64,000 nt of DNA from Vibrio astriarenae (lineage in GTDB: Bacteria; Pseudomonadota; Gammaproteobacteria; Enterobacterales; Vibrionaceae). Position numbers and translations under genes: made by a program. Below, one piece after another: positions 52,814-60,892 of the stretch (the stretch's first letter is position 1; each line of letters starts with the position of its first letter). The stretch is from NCBI RefSeq assembly GCF_010587385.1, contig NZ_CP047476.1, positions 62,001 to 126,000 of the forward strand, in the 5' to 3' direction. The notes beneath the pieces were generated by a model. It was not told the DNA's origin. It saw only the letters and a program-made list of their open reading frames with translations, and ran no database searches.

Positions 52814-54265
52814 ATGTATATTGGTATCGACTTAGGCACATCCGGTGTGAAGTCTATCGCTATGTTAAGCAATGGCGAAATCGTGGCGACAAAGAGTGTT
52901 TCACTCGAAGTATCACGCCCAGCGCCACTTTGGTCAGAGCAAGCGCCACTTGATTGGTGGAATGCGACTTGTGAATCAATTAAAGGCTTGGGTGAGTCTG
53001 TTGATTTGAGCGAAGTCAAAGCGATTGGCCTTTCTGGTCAAATGCACGGTGCAACGCTTTTAGATGGTGACGGTGAAGTACTTCGCCCAGCAATTTTATG
53101 GAACGATGGTCGTTGTGAAGCTGAGTGTCACGAGCTAGAGGAGTTAGTTCCAGAAAGTCGTGCAATTACTGGTAATATCATGATGCCAGGTTTTACTGCG
53201 CCTAAGCTAAAATGGGTCGCGAATCATGAGCCTGAAGTTTTTGCTAAAGTGAAGCAAGTTCTGCTACCAAAAGACTACCTTCGATTCAAAATGACAGGCG
53301 ATTACGCTTCTGAAATGTCTGATTCTGCCGGAACATGTTGGTTAGATGTGCGTGCTCGTGATTGGAATGATGAGCTACTTCAAGCGACAGGTCTGACTCG
53401 TGAGCAAATGCCAAAATTGTTTGAAGGTAGCGAGATTACCGGTGTTCTTACACAAGAGATGGCGAAAGATTGGGGGATGGGACAAGTTCCTGTCATTGCT
53501 GGCGGTGGCGATAATGCTGCGGGTGCGGTCGGTGTGGGGATTACCCAACCAGGTCAAGCGATGCTGTCGCTGGGTACATCTGGTGTTTACTTCGCAGTCA
53601 GTGACGGCTTTATTTCAAACCCAGAGTCCGCTTTGCATAGCTTCTGTCATGCACTCCCTAATACATGGCATACCATGTCGGTCATTCTAAGTGCTGCATC
53701 CTGTCTACAATGGGTTGCTGACCTAACGGGCTTTGACGATGTGGGTAAAATGATCCAGCAAGTAGAGCAGTCAGCGGATAAATCTTCTCAAGTGATCTTC
53801 CTACCTTACCTATCTGGTGAGCGCACACCACATAACGATCCAAACTCTAAAGGTGTGTTCTTTGGTATGACACACTCCACAACCAAATTGGAGCTTGCTC
53901 AAGCGGTTCTTGAAGGTGTTGGTTTTGCGTTTGCTGATGGCTTTGATGCGCTGCATGTCACTAAGATGATCCCAGAAGAGGTTTCATTGATTGGCGGTGG
54001 TGCTCGTAGTGAATACTGGCGTCAAATGCTGGCAGATATTGTCGGCCTGCCTTTGGTTTACCGCAAAGGGGGTGATGTAGGCCCAGCACTTGGTGCCGCT
54101 CGCTTAGCTCAACTAGCGACAGAAGAGGGTGCGGATATCAACACGATTTGCCCAGTACCAGAGTTGGTTCAACGCCATGAGCCAAATGCTGAGCAAGCAG
54201 ATTACTACCAAGAGAAGCGCGCCACCTATCAAGCTCTCTATCCGAAAATAAAGTCGTTGTTTTAA
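52814..54265 (+). CDS. xylB: Xylulokinase
   Basis: A 483-residue FGGY sugar kinase that makes D-xylulose 5-phosphate, one residue shorter than E. coli XylB. The start MYIGIDLGTSGVKSIAM holds the first ATP loop, GLSGQMHGATLLD the substrate region, and catalytic Asp233 lies in GGGDNAAGAVG at the E. coli position. It is divergent from xylR with XylR-like sites between. It completes the XylA-XylB path although xylA lies elsewhere in the window. Confidence 0.97.
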   Translation: MYIGIDLGTSGVKSIAMLSNGEIVATKSVSLEVSRPAPLWSEQAPLDWWNATCESIKGLGESVDLSEVKAIGLSGQMHGATLLDGDGEVLRPAILWNDGRCEAECHELEELVPESRAITGNIMMPGFTAPKLKWVANHEPEVFAKVKQVLLPKDYLRFKMTGDYASEMSDSAGTCWLDVRARDWNDELLQATGLTREQMPKLFEGSEITGVLTQEMAKDWGMGQVPVIAGGGDNAAGAVGVGITQPGQAMLSLGTSGVYFAVSDGFISNPESALHSFCHALPNTWHTMSVILSAASCLQWVADLTGFDDVGKMIQQVEQSADKSSQVIFLPYLSGERTPHNDPNSKGVFFGMTHSTTKLELAQAVLEGVGFAFADGFDALHVTKMIPEEVSLIGGGARSEYWRQMLADIVGLPLVYRKGGDVGPALGAARLAQLATEEGADINTICPVPELVQRHEPNAEQADYYQEKRATYQALYPKIKSLF

Positions 54266-54281
54266 TAAGCAATGCTAGCTT

Positions 54282-54309
54282 GCCCCCGCAGATGCGGGGG
54301 CTTTTTTTT
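54282..54309 (+). terminator. Rho-independent terminator of xylB
   Basis: GCCCCCGCA and TGCGGGGGC form a 9-bp GC stem followed by T8. A strong terminator. Confidence 0.95.
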
Positions 54310-54557
54310 GGATGAGGCTAGTAAAAAGTCTTCTTATCTAAGCTATTTATTCTCAATCAGCTCATGCCTATCCCACAAAAAAACATCTCAAGCCTGCCAG
54401 CATCAATGGTGCCTACCACCATATCCAAATCCCCAAAATCTCAGAACTTCTCAGCTTCAACCCTCAAGCAAACGACTGAGAGTTCCATCCTGCATTGGCG
54501 AGTTTGTGTGTTTGCTTTCGTGAGGTGTAATGGATTCTCAACTAACGAGGATCAGAT

Positions 54558-54761
54558 ATGCCACATGAAATTACCATTGGCGAAATCTACATTCCACCTT
54601 TTCTATTGGTGATTTCGCTCTCCTATATAGCTACCCATTTAACCGCTTCAATGCTGGGTAAGTTTAATGTTTATAAACATTTAGCTTACCCAGCAATCGC
54701 AGAAATTAGTCTTTTCATTTTGATGAGTTTAGTGATTGGTCTACTCATCCCTTTTGTATAA
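54558..54761 (+). CDS. DUF1656 small membrane protein, AaeX-like
   Basis: A 67-residue protein with two hydrophobic segments (about 12-32 and 45-66), of the DUF1656 family that includes E. coli AaeX, encoded ahead of the aromatic-acid efflux genes aaeAB. It lies 8 bases before an AaeA-like fusion-protein gene. GAGG lies 9 bases upstream of the ATG. Its role in the pump is not known. Confidence 0.85.
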   Translation: MPHEITIGEIYIPPFLLVISLSYIATHLTASMLGKFNVYKHLAYPAIAEISLFILMSLVIGLLIPFV

Positions 54762-54769
54762 GGTTTCCA

Positions 54770-55633
54770 ATGTTTCAAAAATATATTACGACCGCTATTC
54801 TTGCTATCGCTGCAGGCAGTGGTGCTTATGCTTATTACACTCATAATGTACAGAACCCATGGACAAGAGATGGACAAGTTCGAGCCCATATTGTTCAAGT
54901 AACGCCTCGAGTGACGGGTCAAATTGTGGCGTTTAATGTTTCCGACAATCAGGAAGTAAAAGCAGGAGACACTTTGTTCAATATTGATGATAGTCAGTAC
55001 AAAGCAGAACTTGCGAGTGCGAAAGCCGCCGAGCAGCAGGCGAACGCGTTACTAAGAAAAGCGCAGAACGAGCAAAACCGCGCGCAAGCCCTGGAGCAAA
55101 AAGTGCAAGGTTCGGTATCGACACTGACATTAAACAACTATCAGAGTGCGGTTGAGACGGCAGAAGCGAATGTGGCGGCTGCGAAAGCAAAAACGCAGGA
55201 AGCAGAGTTGCAACTCACTTATACAGAGATAAAGGCTCCGGTTGATGGCTACATTACTAATTTGAACTATCGAATTGGTTCTCAAGTTGTCGCTAATGCA
55301 CCTGTTGTAGCTTTGATCGATAAAAACAGTTTTTGGATAGAAGGGTTCTTCAAAGAGACGGACATCCTTGATGTTAAGCTGGAACAAGACGCTAGAGTGA
55401 CATTGCTTTCCAAAAGCAGACAAGTGTTACGAGGGAAGGTGGAAAGCATCGGTTACGGTATCTCAAAAACAGATGGCAGTACCGGAAATGCATTGTTGCC
55501 CAATGTAAATCCAAACTTCCAATGGATAAGGCTTGCTCAGCGCTTACCAGTAAAAATCAAGCTTGATCAGATGCCTGACGATTTACAGTTACGCGTTGGA
55601 ACAACGGCTTCAGTACAGATTCTCTCTAACTGA
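54770..55633 (+). CDS. HlyD-family membrane fusion protein, AaeA-like
   Basis: A 287-residue periplasmic adaptor with an N-terminal membrane anchor (about 5-22), lipoyl-type domain halves (HIVQVTPRVTGQIVAFNVSD near residue 45 and ELQLTYTEIKAPVDGYITNL near 155), a helical hairpin between them and a beta-barrel domain (VSFWIEGFFKETDI-like stretch). It links the FUSC pump to the outer membrane. It is second of three genes, 14 bases before the pump gene. Confidence 0.9.
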   Translation: MFQKYITTAILAIAAGSGAYAYYTHNVQNPWTRDGQVRAHIVQVTPRVTGQIVAFNVSDNQEVKAGDTLFNIDDSQYKAELASAKAAEQQANALLRKAQNEQNRAQALEQKVQGSVSTLTLNNYQSAVETAEANVAAAKAKTQEAELQLTYTEIKAPVDGYITNLNYRIGSQVVANAPVVALIDKNSFWIEGFFKETDILDVKLEQDARVTLLSKSRQVLRGKVESIGYGISKTDGSTGNALLPNVNPNFQWIRLAQRLPVKIKLDQMPDDLQLRVGTTASVQILSN

Positions 55634-55647
55634 TATTGAGGTGAGGA

Positions 55648-57003
55648 ATGTTGAATCCGTCTATGAAAGCGGCGATAAAGTATGGATTGGCTTTGATCCT
55701 CGCTATGTTTTGCTCAATGTGGTTGGGTTGGTCTAAGACTTCTTGGTCGATGTTGACCGTGACCGTGTTAGCGACCCTAGAGATCTACGGTTATTGGGCT
55801 CAAAAAAGTCGCAATCGACTCTATGGCACCGTTCTAGGCACTGCTGTTGCGTTTTTGCTCATTGGACTTTTTGCTCAAGAGCGCGTGATGTTTATTGCTT
55901 CAATTACCGCTTTTTTATGGATCTGCGTTTACTATCAATCTCACCGCACATTGGGTTATATGTTCAATATAGCCATCACCGTGTGTTTGATTGTTAGTAG
56001 CTCAATATCTGCAGAGAGCGCTTCGGTGATCAATACCGCTATCCTAAGAATGCAGCAAACGATGCTCGGCATCGTTGTATTTTCATTCGTCTACAAGTTT
56101 GTTTGGCCAACGTCGACAGATGAAGCTTATATCGATGAAGCACAAGCTGGGATGAAAGAGTTGCAGGAGTTATCAATAGAGCTCAAAAAAGAAGCACTTG
56201 ATGTAGAGAGAGTCAGTGATCTTGCCGGAAAATTAAAAAAACACGCTGACAATGTAAAGACGCTTTTGTCTTTGCCAGTAGAGTACAGCGATTTTCTATC
56301 TCACCATAGGGAAAGAGTCGTGGCTCTTGTTGCTGCGATAGACAATGCCAGTAAGATAGCTAGCCAGTTATGTTCCGACAAAAACCAAAAAATATCTCGC
56401 TTGGATATGGAGGTGTTTGATGAGCTTGTCGAAGAGGTGAGAAGCTTTGTCGAAAGCAGAGGTTCAGTCCAACTACACCATATAAATAAGGGTAGCTTGT
56501 CGAGTCTATCTCGGATGTCTTTACCAAGAGAGAAACGACTCTATTTTGCCAATATTGCAGCGTGTGTGACCGTGTCTGCTTTCATGCTGTGGATCTACAT
56601 GCCAGTGCCTAATGGTGTTCTTTTTCCGACATTAGCAGGCGTACTAGCAGCGAATGTGTTGACGATTCCAGGTAAAGCGGTGAAATACATTATGTTGTTT
56701 TATGCCATCACGGCATCCTTTCTATTGTTACAGTATGTCTTTGTTATGCCGGAATTAACCGAAGCGTGGCAGATTTTACTGCTCTATTTTTGCAACGCAG
56801 TACTACTCTGGCGGTTATGTGATTATCTTAAGCTGAGCCCACTGAAAGCACTCGCTGGCAACATACTGGTGAACATCCCGGCAAGTGCCGTGGGGTTGGT
56901 GCCATCATACGATGTTCAGGGGCCGCTGAATATGATTCTATTGCTATTTATGTCATTGCTATTAATAGAGTTCTACGCAAAGGTGTTTTCTATCAAAGCG
57001 TAG
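55648..57003 (+). CDS. Aromatic-acid efflux pump component, AaeB/FUSC family
   Basis: A 451-residue inner-membrane protein with two clusters of hydrophobic segments (about 10-165 and 305-450) separated by a soluble helical part, the FUSC layout of AaeB. It is shorter than E. coli AaeB (655 residues). With DUF1656 and an HlyD-type gene it forms an efflux set for aromatic acids such as hydroxycinnamates. GGTGAGG lies just before the ATG. No LysR-type AaeR gene is adjacent. Confidence 0.85.
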   Translation: MLNPSMKAAIKYGLALILAMFCSMWLGWSKTSWSMLTVTVLATLEIYGYWAQKSRNRLYGTVLGTAVAFLLIGLFAQERVMFIASITAFLWICVYYQSHRTLGYMFNIAITVCLIVSSSISAESASVINTAILRMQQTMLGIVVFSFVYKFVWPTSTDEAYIDEAQAGMKELQELSIELKKEALDVERVSDLAGKLKKHADNVKTLLSLPVEYSDFLSHHRERVVALVAAIDNASKIASQLCSDKNQKISRLDMEVFDELVEEVRSFVESRGSVQLHHINKGSLSSLSRMSLPREKRLYFANIAACVTVSAFMLWIYMPVPNGVLFPTLAGVLAANVLTIPGKAVKYIMLFYAITASFLLLQYVFVMPELTEAWQILLLYFCNAVLLWRLCDYLKLSPLKALAGNILVNIPASAVGLVPSYDVQGPLNMILLLFMSLLLIEFYAKVFSIKA

Positions 57004-57201
57004 TGAACGAAGTGTCGTTTAGCCATTCATCTTTGCTTAACAAGAATTGGATCTCCCACAAAAGGTGCTTCGTTGAGAGCCCTTTTTTGGGGATGTAACA
57101 CTATAAAACATTTTTAACGTCAACATGGTTTCGATCTCTCTTTCTTTCCTCAATGGTCTACATTAATAACTGGTAAGACCAATCAAGGAAGAATTCACCC
57201 A

Positions 57202-58014
57202 ATGTCTCACTCCCCAAGAATTACCTGCGAAATTGATGAAAATCAGATCGCTACCGTTAGGTTAAATCGAGCCGATAAGCTCAATGCTATCGACATGGCG
57301 ATGTTTAAAGCCATTAATCAGATAACCACAGAGTTGAAAAACAATAAGAGCGTTCGCGCCGTCATCGTCAAAGCCAATGGCAGTGACTTTTGTTCTGGAC
57401 TGGATGTGAAGTCACTGCTCACTAATCGAAAAGATGCCCTAAAGCTGTTGTTCAAATGGTGGCCGACCTTACCTAATGCCGCACAGAGGTTTTCTATTGG
57501 TTGGCGAGATGTTCCTTGCCCCGTGATATTCGCTATACACGGTCGGTGTTGGGGTGGCGGTTTGCAGTTGGTGAGTGGCGGAGATTTTCGGATAGCGAGT
57601 CCGGATGCCAATTTTTCCATTATGGAAGCCAAATGGGGCTTGATACCTGATATGGGAGGCGCGTTGGCCTTTCGGGAACTGATGCGACAAGACCATACGA
57701 TGGAGATGGCTATGACCGCTAAAGTGATTGATTGTGAAACGGCTAAAGACTACGGCTTGGTCACTAAAATTGCTACTGACCCCTATGCGAGCGCGTATGA
57801 ACTTGCCTTGGAGTGCATTAATCGTTCACCTGACGTGTTGGCGGCAAACAAAAAGCTTTACCACAGAACTTGGTGGGCAAGTCAGGGTAAAGCTCTGGGT
57901 TTAGAGACGTGGTATCAAATTAAGGTTGCGATAGGCAAGAACCGAGCGATAGCGGCAAGGCGTGAGAGAAAGCCTGAAGAAAAACCCAGTTACGTAGCTC
58001 GTCAGTTTAAATAG
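57202..58014 (+). CDS. Enoyl-CoA hydratase/isomerase (crotonase) family protein
   Basis: A 270-residue crotonase. The oxyanion-hole segments are NGSDFCSGLDVKSLL (about residues 55-69) and HGRCWGGGLQLVSGGDFRIA (about 113-132); SIMEAKWGLIPDMGG follows with the usual Glu (EAKWGL). Such enzymes hydrate or rearrange acyl-CoA thioesters; the substrate cannot be told. It is in single-gene context after the AaeB-like gene. GGAAG lies 8 bases before the ATG. Hydroxycinnamoyl-CoA is a thought given the efflux genes, without proof. Confidence 0.85.
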   Translation: MSHSPRITCEIDENQIATVRLNRADKLNAIDMAMFKAINQITTELKNNKSVRAVIVKANGSDFCSGLDVKSLLTNRKDALKLLFKWWPTLPNAAQRFSIGWRDVPCPVIFAIHGRCWGGGLQLVSGGDFRIASPDANFSIMEAKWGLIPDMGGALAFRELMRQDHTMEMAMTAKVIDCETAKDYGLVTKIATDPYASAYELALECINRSPDVLAANKKLYHRTWWASQGKALGLETWYQIKVAIGKNRAIAARRERKPEEKPSYVARQFK

Positions 58015-58098
58015 GAAAATTGCAGTTATTTTGAAAGGTTTCGGCAGGTTGTTCTGTCTTTTTAGTAGTGAATAAGCCGGATGATATGGAGTGTTAAG

Positions 58099-58548
58099 AT
58101 GAGACTGTTTTTGAAATTGTTCAGTGTGGTTGCCCTAATGTTCAGCTTTATGGGTACAGCTTATGCTCTAGAGCCTGTTTACAGCGATTTCTTTGGTAAG
58201 GCGATCAAAGGCTATGATCCTGTCGCATACTTCACCGAGGGCAAAGCAGTAGAAGGAGACTCGGACTTTCAATATGAATGGAACGGTGCTGATTGGTATT
58301 TCTCATCACAAGAAAATCTAGATAGATTTGTAGGAAACCCAGAGCGTTATGCGCCTCAATATGGAGGCTACTGCGCTTGGGCGGTCAGTAAAGGTTATAC
58401 TGCGAAAATAGACCCGCACGCTTGGAGCGTTGTGGATGGAAAGCTCTATCTCAACTACAACAAATCCGTTCAAAGCACATGGCAACAAGATATTGCAGGC
58501 AATATTGCCAAAGGGGATGCGAACTGGCCTAGTTTATTAGCGCAGTAG
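58099..58548 (+). CDS. Secreted YHS-domain protein
   Basis: A 149-residue periplasmic protein with a signal peptide (about 1-24, GTAYA) and one YHS-type metal-binding-like domain (VYSDFFGKAIKGYDPVAYFT, NLDRFVGNPERYAPQYGGYC). YHS proteins are linked with copper or iron handling. The ATG at 58099 with GGAG 7 bases upstream is chosen over the ATG at 58081. It is single and convergent with a radical SAM gene. Confidence 0.85.
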   Translation: MRLFLKLFSVVALMFSFMGTAYALEPVYSDFFGKAIKGYDPVAYFTEGKAVEGDSDFQYEWNGADWYFSSQENLDRFVGNPERYAPQYGGYCAWAVSKGYTAKIDPHAWSVVDGKLYLNYNKSVQSTWQQDIAGNIAKGDANWPSLLAQ

Positions 58549-58616
58549 GTTAAATATGACACTGTAGGGAGGTAAGGTTGTTCATACCGTTTTTTGAATT
58601 AGTGTCGTCGCTTTGT

Positions 58617-58654
58617 ACACAGACCGTTATTTTGAACACAGATCGTCATTTTGA
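58617..58654. repeat. Tandem 19-bp direct repeat
   Basis: ACACAGACCGTTATTTTGA at 58617-58635 is followed at once by ACACAGATCGTCATTTTGA at 58636-58654, two mismatches. It lies between convergent genes; function unknown. Confidence 0.85.
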
Positions 58655-58703
58655 ACTTGTTTCAAAATCTACCCAACCACGGCGAGCAAACCTACGGCAA
58701 ACC

Positions 58704-58733
58704 AAAGCCACCCCAGTGTTTTAGGGTGGCTTT
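58704..58733. terminator. Bidirectional terminator
   Basis: AAAGCCACCC (58704-58713) and GGGTGGCTTT (58724-58733) form a 10-bp stem with a 10-base loop between convergent genes. Confidence 0.8.
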
Positions 58734-58743
58734 CCAACCTTAG

Positions 58744-59616
58744 TTACCAAGCAAACGTCTGAATCACATTATCCTTGGCCATTGGATTGTTCTCTATCGC
58801 GGCATTAATGCGTTTTAGCATGAACTCTTGTGAGTCAGGTAAATATCCACGCTGCGGCACGATATTGTTACCGTGATCACCCCAATAGAACATATCGACA
58901 TCCAGGTTTTCGAGAAGATACTTCTCTTCTTCCAAAATCTGTAGCTGTGTCGGCAGTACGAACTCACCGCGTTCTACTTCACGCTCAAGTTCACTACCCG
59001 GTTGCACAGCTAATGCCATCGGTGCGATTTGCTCAGGTTTCACCATATTGAGCAATCGAGTCGTTTCTTCGATATGCTCTTTTGAGCGTTCACGCCCACC
59101 AAGCCCAAAGATAAACGACAACAAAACAGGAATACCAGCCTCTTTTGCACGCGCCATACCTTCAATAACGTGCTCTTGTGTCATGCGTTTTTTGATCTTC
59201 TCAAGCACAACAGAGTCACCTGACTCTAGTCCTGAGTAGACAAGACTTAGGCCCGCTTCTTTGAGCTCTTTGAGTTCATCGACACTCTTACGGCGAAAAT
59301 CATTCATTCCTCCATATAGCGCAATATGTTTGCACTCTGGGAAGGTCTCACGAATTTTTTCTAGCACTTGTAGTAAGTAGTCAGTGCGAGCCGCAAGAAC
59401 ATTACCGTCGGTCAAAAACAGCGATTCAACATGGGTATACACACGTCGCATCTGTTCAATATCAGCGAATACGTCTTCGATGTCGCGGATCTTGAATCGT
59501 TTGTCATCAAACATGGTGCAGAAAGTACATGTATTGATGCTGCAACCGAGTGTCACCTGAATGAGTACACTGTTTGCTTCTGGCCATGGACGGTAGATTT
59601 TGCCCTCATATCTCAT
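58744..59616 (-). CDS. Radical SAM enzyme of unknown substrate
   Basis: A 290-residue radical SAM protein. The cluster motif is CSINTCTFC (CX4CX2C) instead of the usual CX3CX2C; this spacing is known in a COG1032/Elp3-like group of uncharacterised proteins that start MRYEGKIYRP. FLTDGNVLA, SLVYSGLESGD and LSFIFGLGGRE fit the barrel. It is a single gene with its own start and terminator region. The substrate is unknown. Confidence 0.88.
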   Translation of the reverse strand: MRYEGKIYRPWPEANSVLIQVTLGCSINTCTFCTMFDDKRFKIRDIEDVFADIEQMRRVYTHVESLFLTDGNVLAARTDYLLQVLEKIRETFPECKHIALYGGMNDFRRKSVDELKELKEAGLSLVYSGLESGDSVVLEKIKKRMTQEHVIEGMARAKEAGIPVLLSFIFGLGGRERSKEHIEETTRLLNMVKPEQIAPMALAVQPGSELEREVERGEFVLPTQLQILEEEKYLLENLDVDMFYWGDHGNNIVPQRGYLPDSQEFMLKRINAAIENNPMAKDNVIQTFAW

Positions 59617-59744
59617 GAGTTACTCCTGGGTTATTCACCCTCTGTAGCAATTATTCGACGCAGCTAGCCTATCAATACCCTCCTTGTTTGATAATTGAGC
59701 TGTTTGGATAATGACTTTATAGAATTTATTGATAATGGTGAGAC

Positions 59745-59770
59745 AAAAAAACCCGACAGCATGCCGGGCT
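59745..59770 (-). terminator. Terminator of the SDR gene
   Basis: On the minus strand AGCCCG and CGGGTT bracket GCATGCTGT, followed by a T7 run. It lies downstream of the leftward gene at 59792. Confidence 0.7.
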
Positions 59771-59791
59771 CGTGCTGCTTGAGTGATTTGG

Positions 59792-60586
59792 CTAAATGAG
59801 TGACTCAATGGTCGCCATCACTTGGTTAACCTTGGCGTCGTTAAGCGCATCTGGGTGTGGTGAGCTCAAACGACCAATATCGTTGTCAAAGTAGTCGCCA
59901 TGGTTGTCTTTAAACTCATCAGACAGTGCCAGACGGGTTAAAATGTCGGCACCGATGGACAAGTCACCACCATTTACGCCATAGGCGTCTTTGACCATTT
60001 TGCTTCCCAGCATTGAGGCTGGGTTCACTGAAATCACGAGTGGTCCAGACTCTTTAAGCTCAAGCCCCATCTTACGTGACCACATTGTGATTGCTAACTT
60101 GCTTTGAGCGTAGGCAGAGCTGTCACTTAAACACGCATTCCCTTTGAGCGCATCAATAGACACGGGCGCTTGCGCTGCAGAAGACAGGTTCACCACGCGG
60201 CTCTCTTTACCTAATGCGGGCATAAGTGCTTTAGTGAGCACATAAGGAGCCAGTGTGTTCACGACAAAACGGATGTCTTGACCGTTTGCAATCGTCGTCA
60301 CAGGTGTGCTGTATACGCCAGCGTTATTAATAATGACATCAATGTGTGCATGGGCCTTTAAAACGTCTTGAGCGAGCTCGCGCACCTGAGATAGATCAGA
60401 AAGATCCGCTAAAAAGCCTTCAACAGTGGCGTCGCTATTTACTTGCTTCAAAGCAGCAATCGCAGCATCTAATTTTGCTTTGCTACGACCATGGACCAAC
60501 AAGTGATGACCGTTCGCAACAAGCTGTTGTGCTGTTTCGAAGCCGATACCATCTGTAGCGCCTGTAAGTAAAATGATTTTGCTCAT
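59792..60586 (-). CDS. Short-chain dehydrogenase/reductase
   Basis: A 264-residue SDR with TGATDGIG (7-14, NAD(P) site), NNAGVYSTP, and catalytic YAQSK. It resembles retinol-dehydrogenase-like SDRs. The role is not deducible. It is single, divergent from a GH43 gene across a 306-base gap. Confidence 0.85.
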   Translation of the reverse strand: MSKIILLTGATDGIGFETAQQLVANGHHLLVHGRSKAKLDAAIAALKQVNSDATVEGFLADLSDLSQVRELAQDVLKAHAHIDVIINNAGVYSTPVTTIANGQDIRFVVNTLAPYVLTKALMPALGKESRVVNLSSAAQAPVSIDALKGNACLSDSSAYAQSKLAITMWSRKMGLELKESGPLVISVNPASMLGSKMVKDAYGVNGGDLSIGADILTRLALSDEFKDNHGDYFDNDIGRLSSPHPDALNDAKVNQVMATIESLI

Positions 60587-60892
60587 TGCCGAATCCTTAG
60601 TTTTTCAATCGAAAGTGTCTTTGTCAGCGTGTCTGGTTAGAGTTTCTTAACTGAACGCCGATAAGCATAGCCCAAACTAGGGGGAGTGATAATTTGTTAG
60701 TTTAAGCAAACAGTTTATAGTTTTCGTTGATAATAGCTTCGTATTGCCATCATTTTTCTTTTTTCTTTATTGCTCTTGCGTTTTTTCACAACCCTTATGC
60801 GGCTCCCATTACTCCGCGTCATTTGATTTTATATTGGATTTTTATGTTACGAGTAACACCCAAGAACGTCAGTCTTACAATAAGGTTTATTC
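60587..60892. other. Spacer between SDR and GH43 gene
   Basis: An AT-rich, pyrimidine-rich 306-base stretch that must hold the GH43 promoter. I see no clear operator; TTTG-TTAGTTTAAG-CAAA near 60693-60710 is a weak dyad. A small hydrophobic frame here overlaps the GH43 start and is not supported. Confidence 0.4.

Noticed and set aside
54272..54523. Rightward 83-codon frame after xylB
   Set aside because: It starts in the xylB terminator and shows no family likeness or ribosome site.
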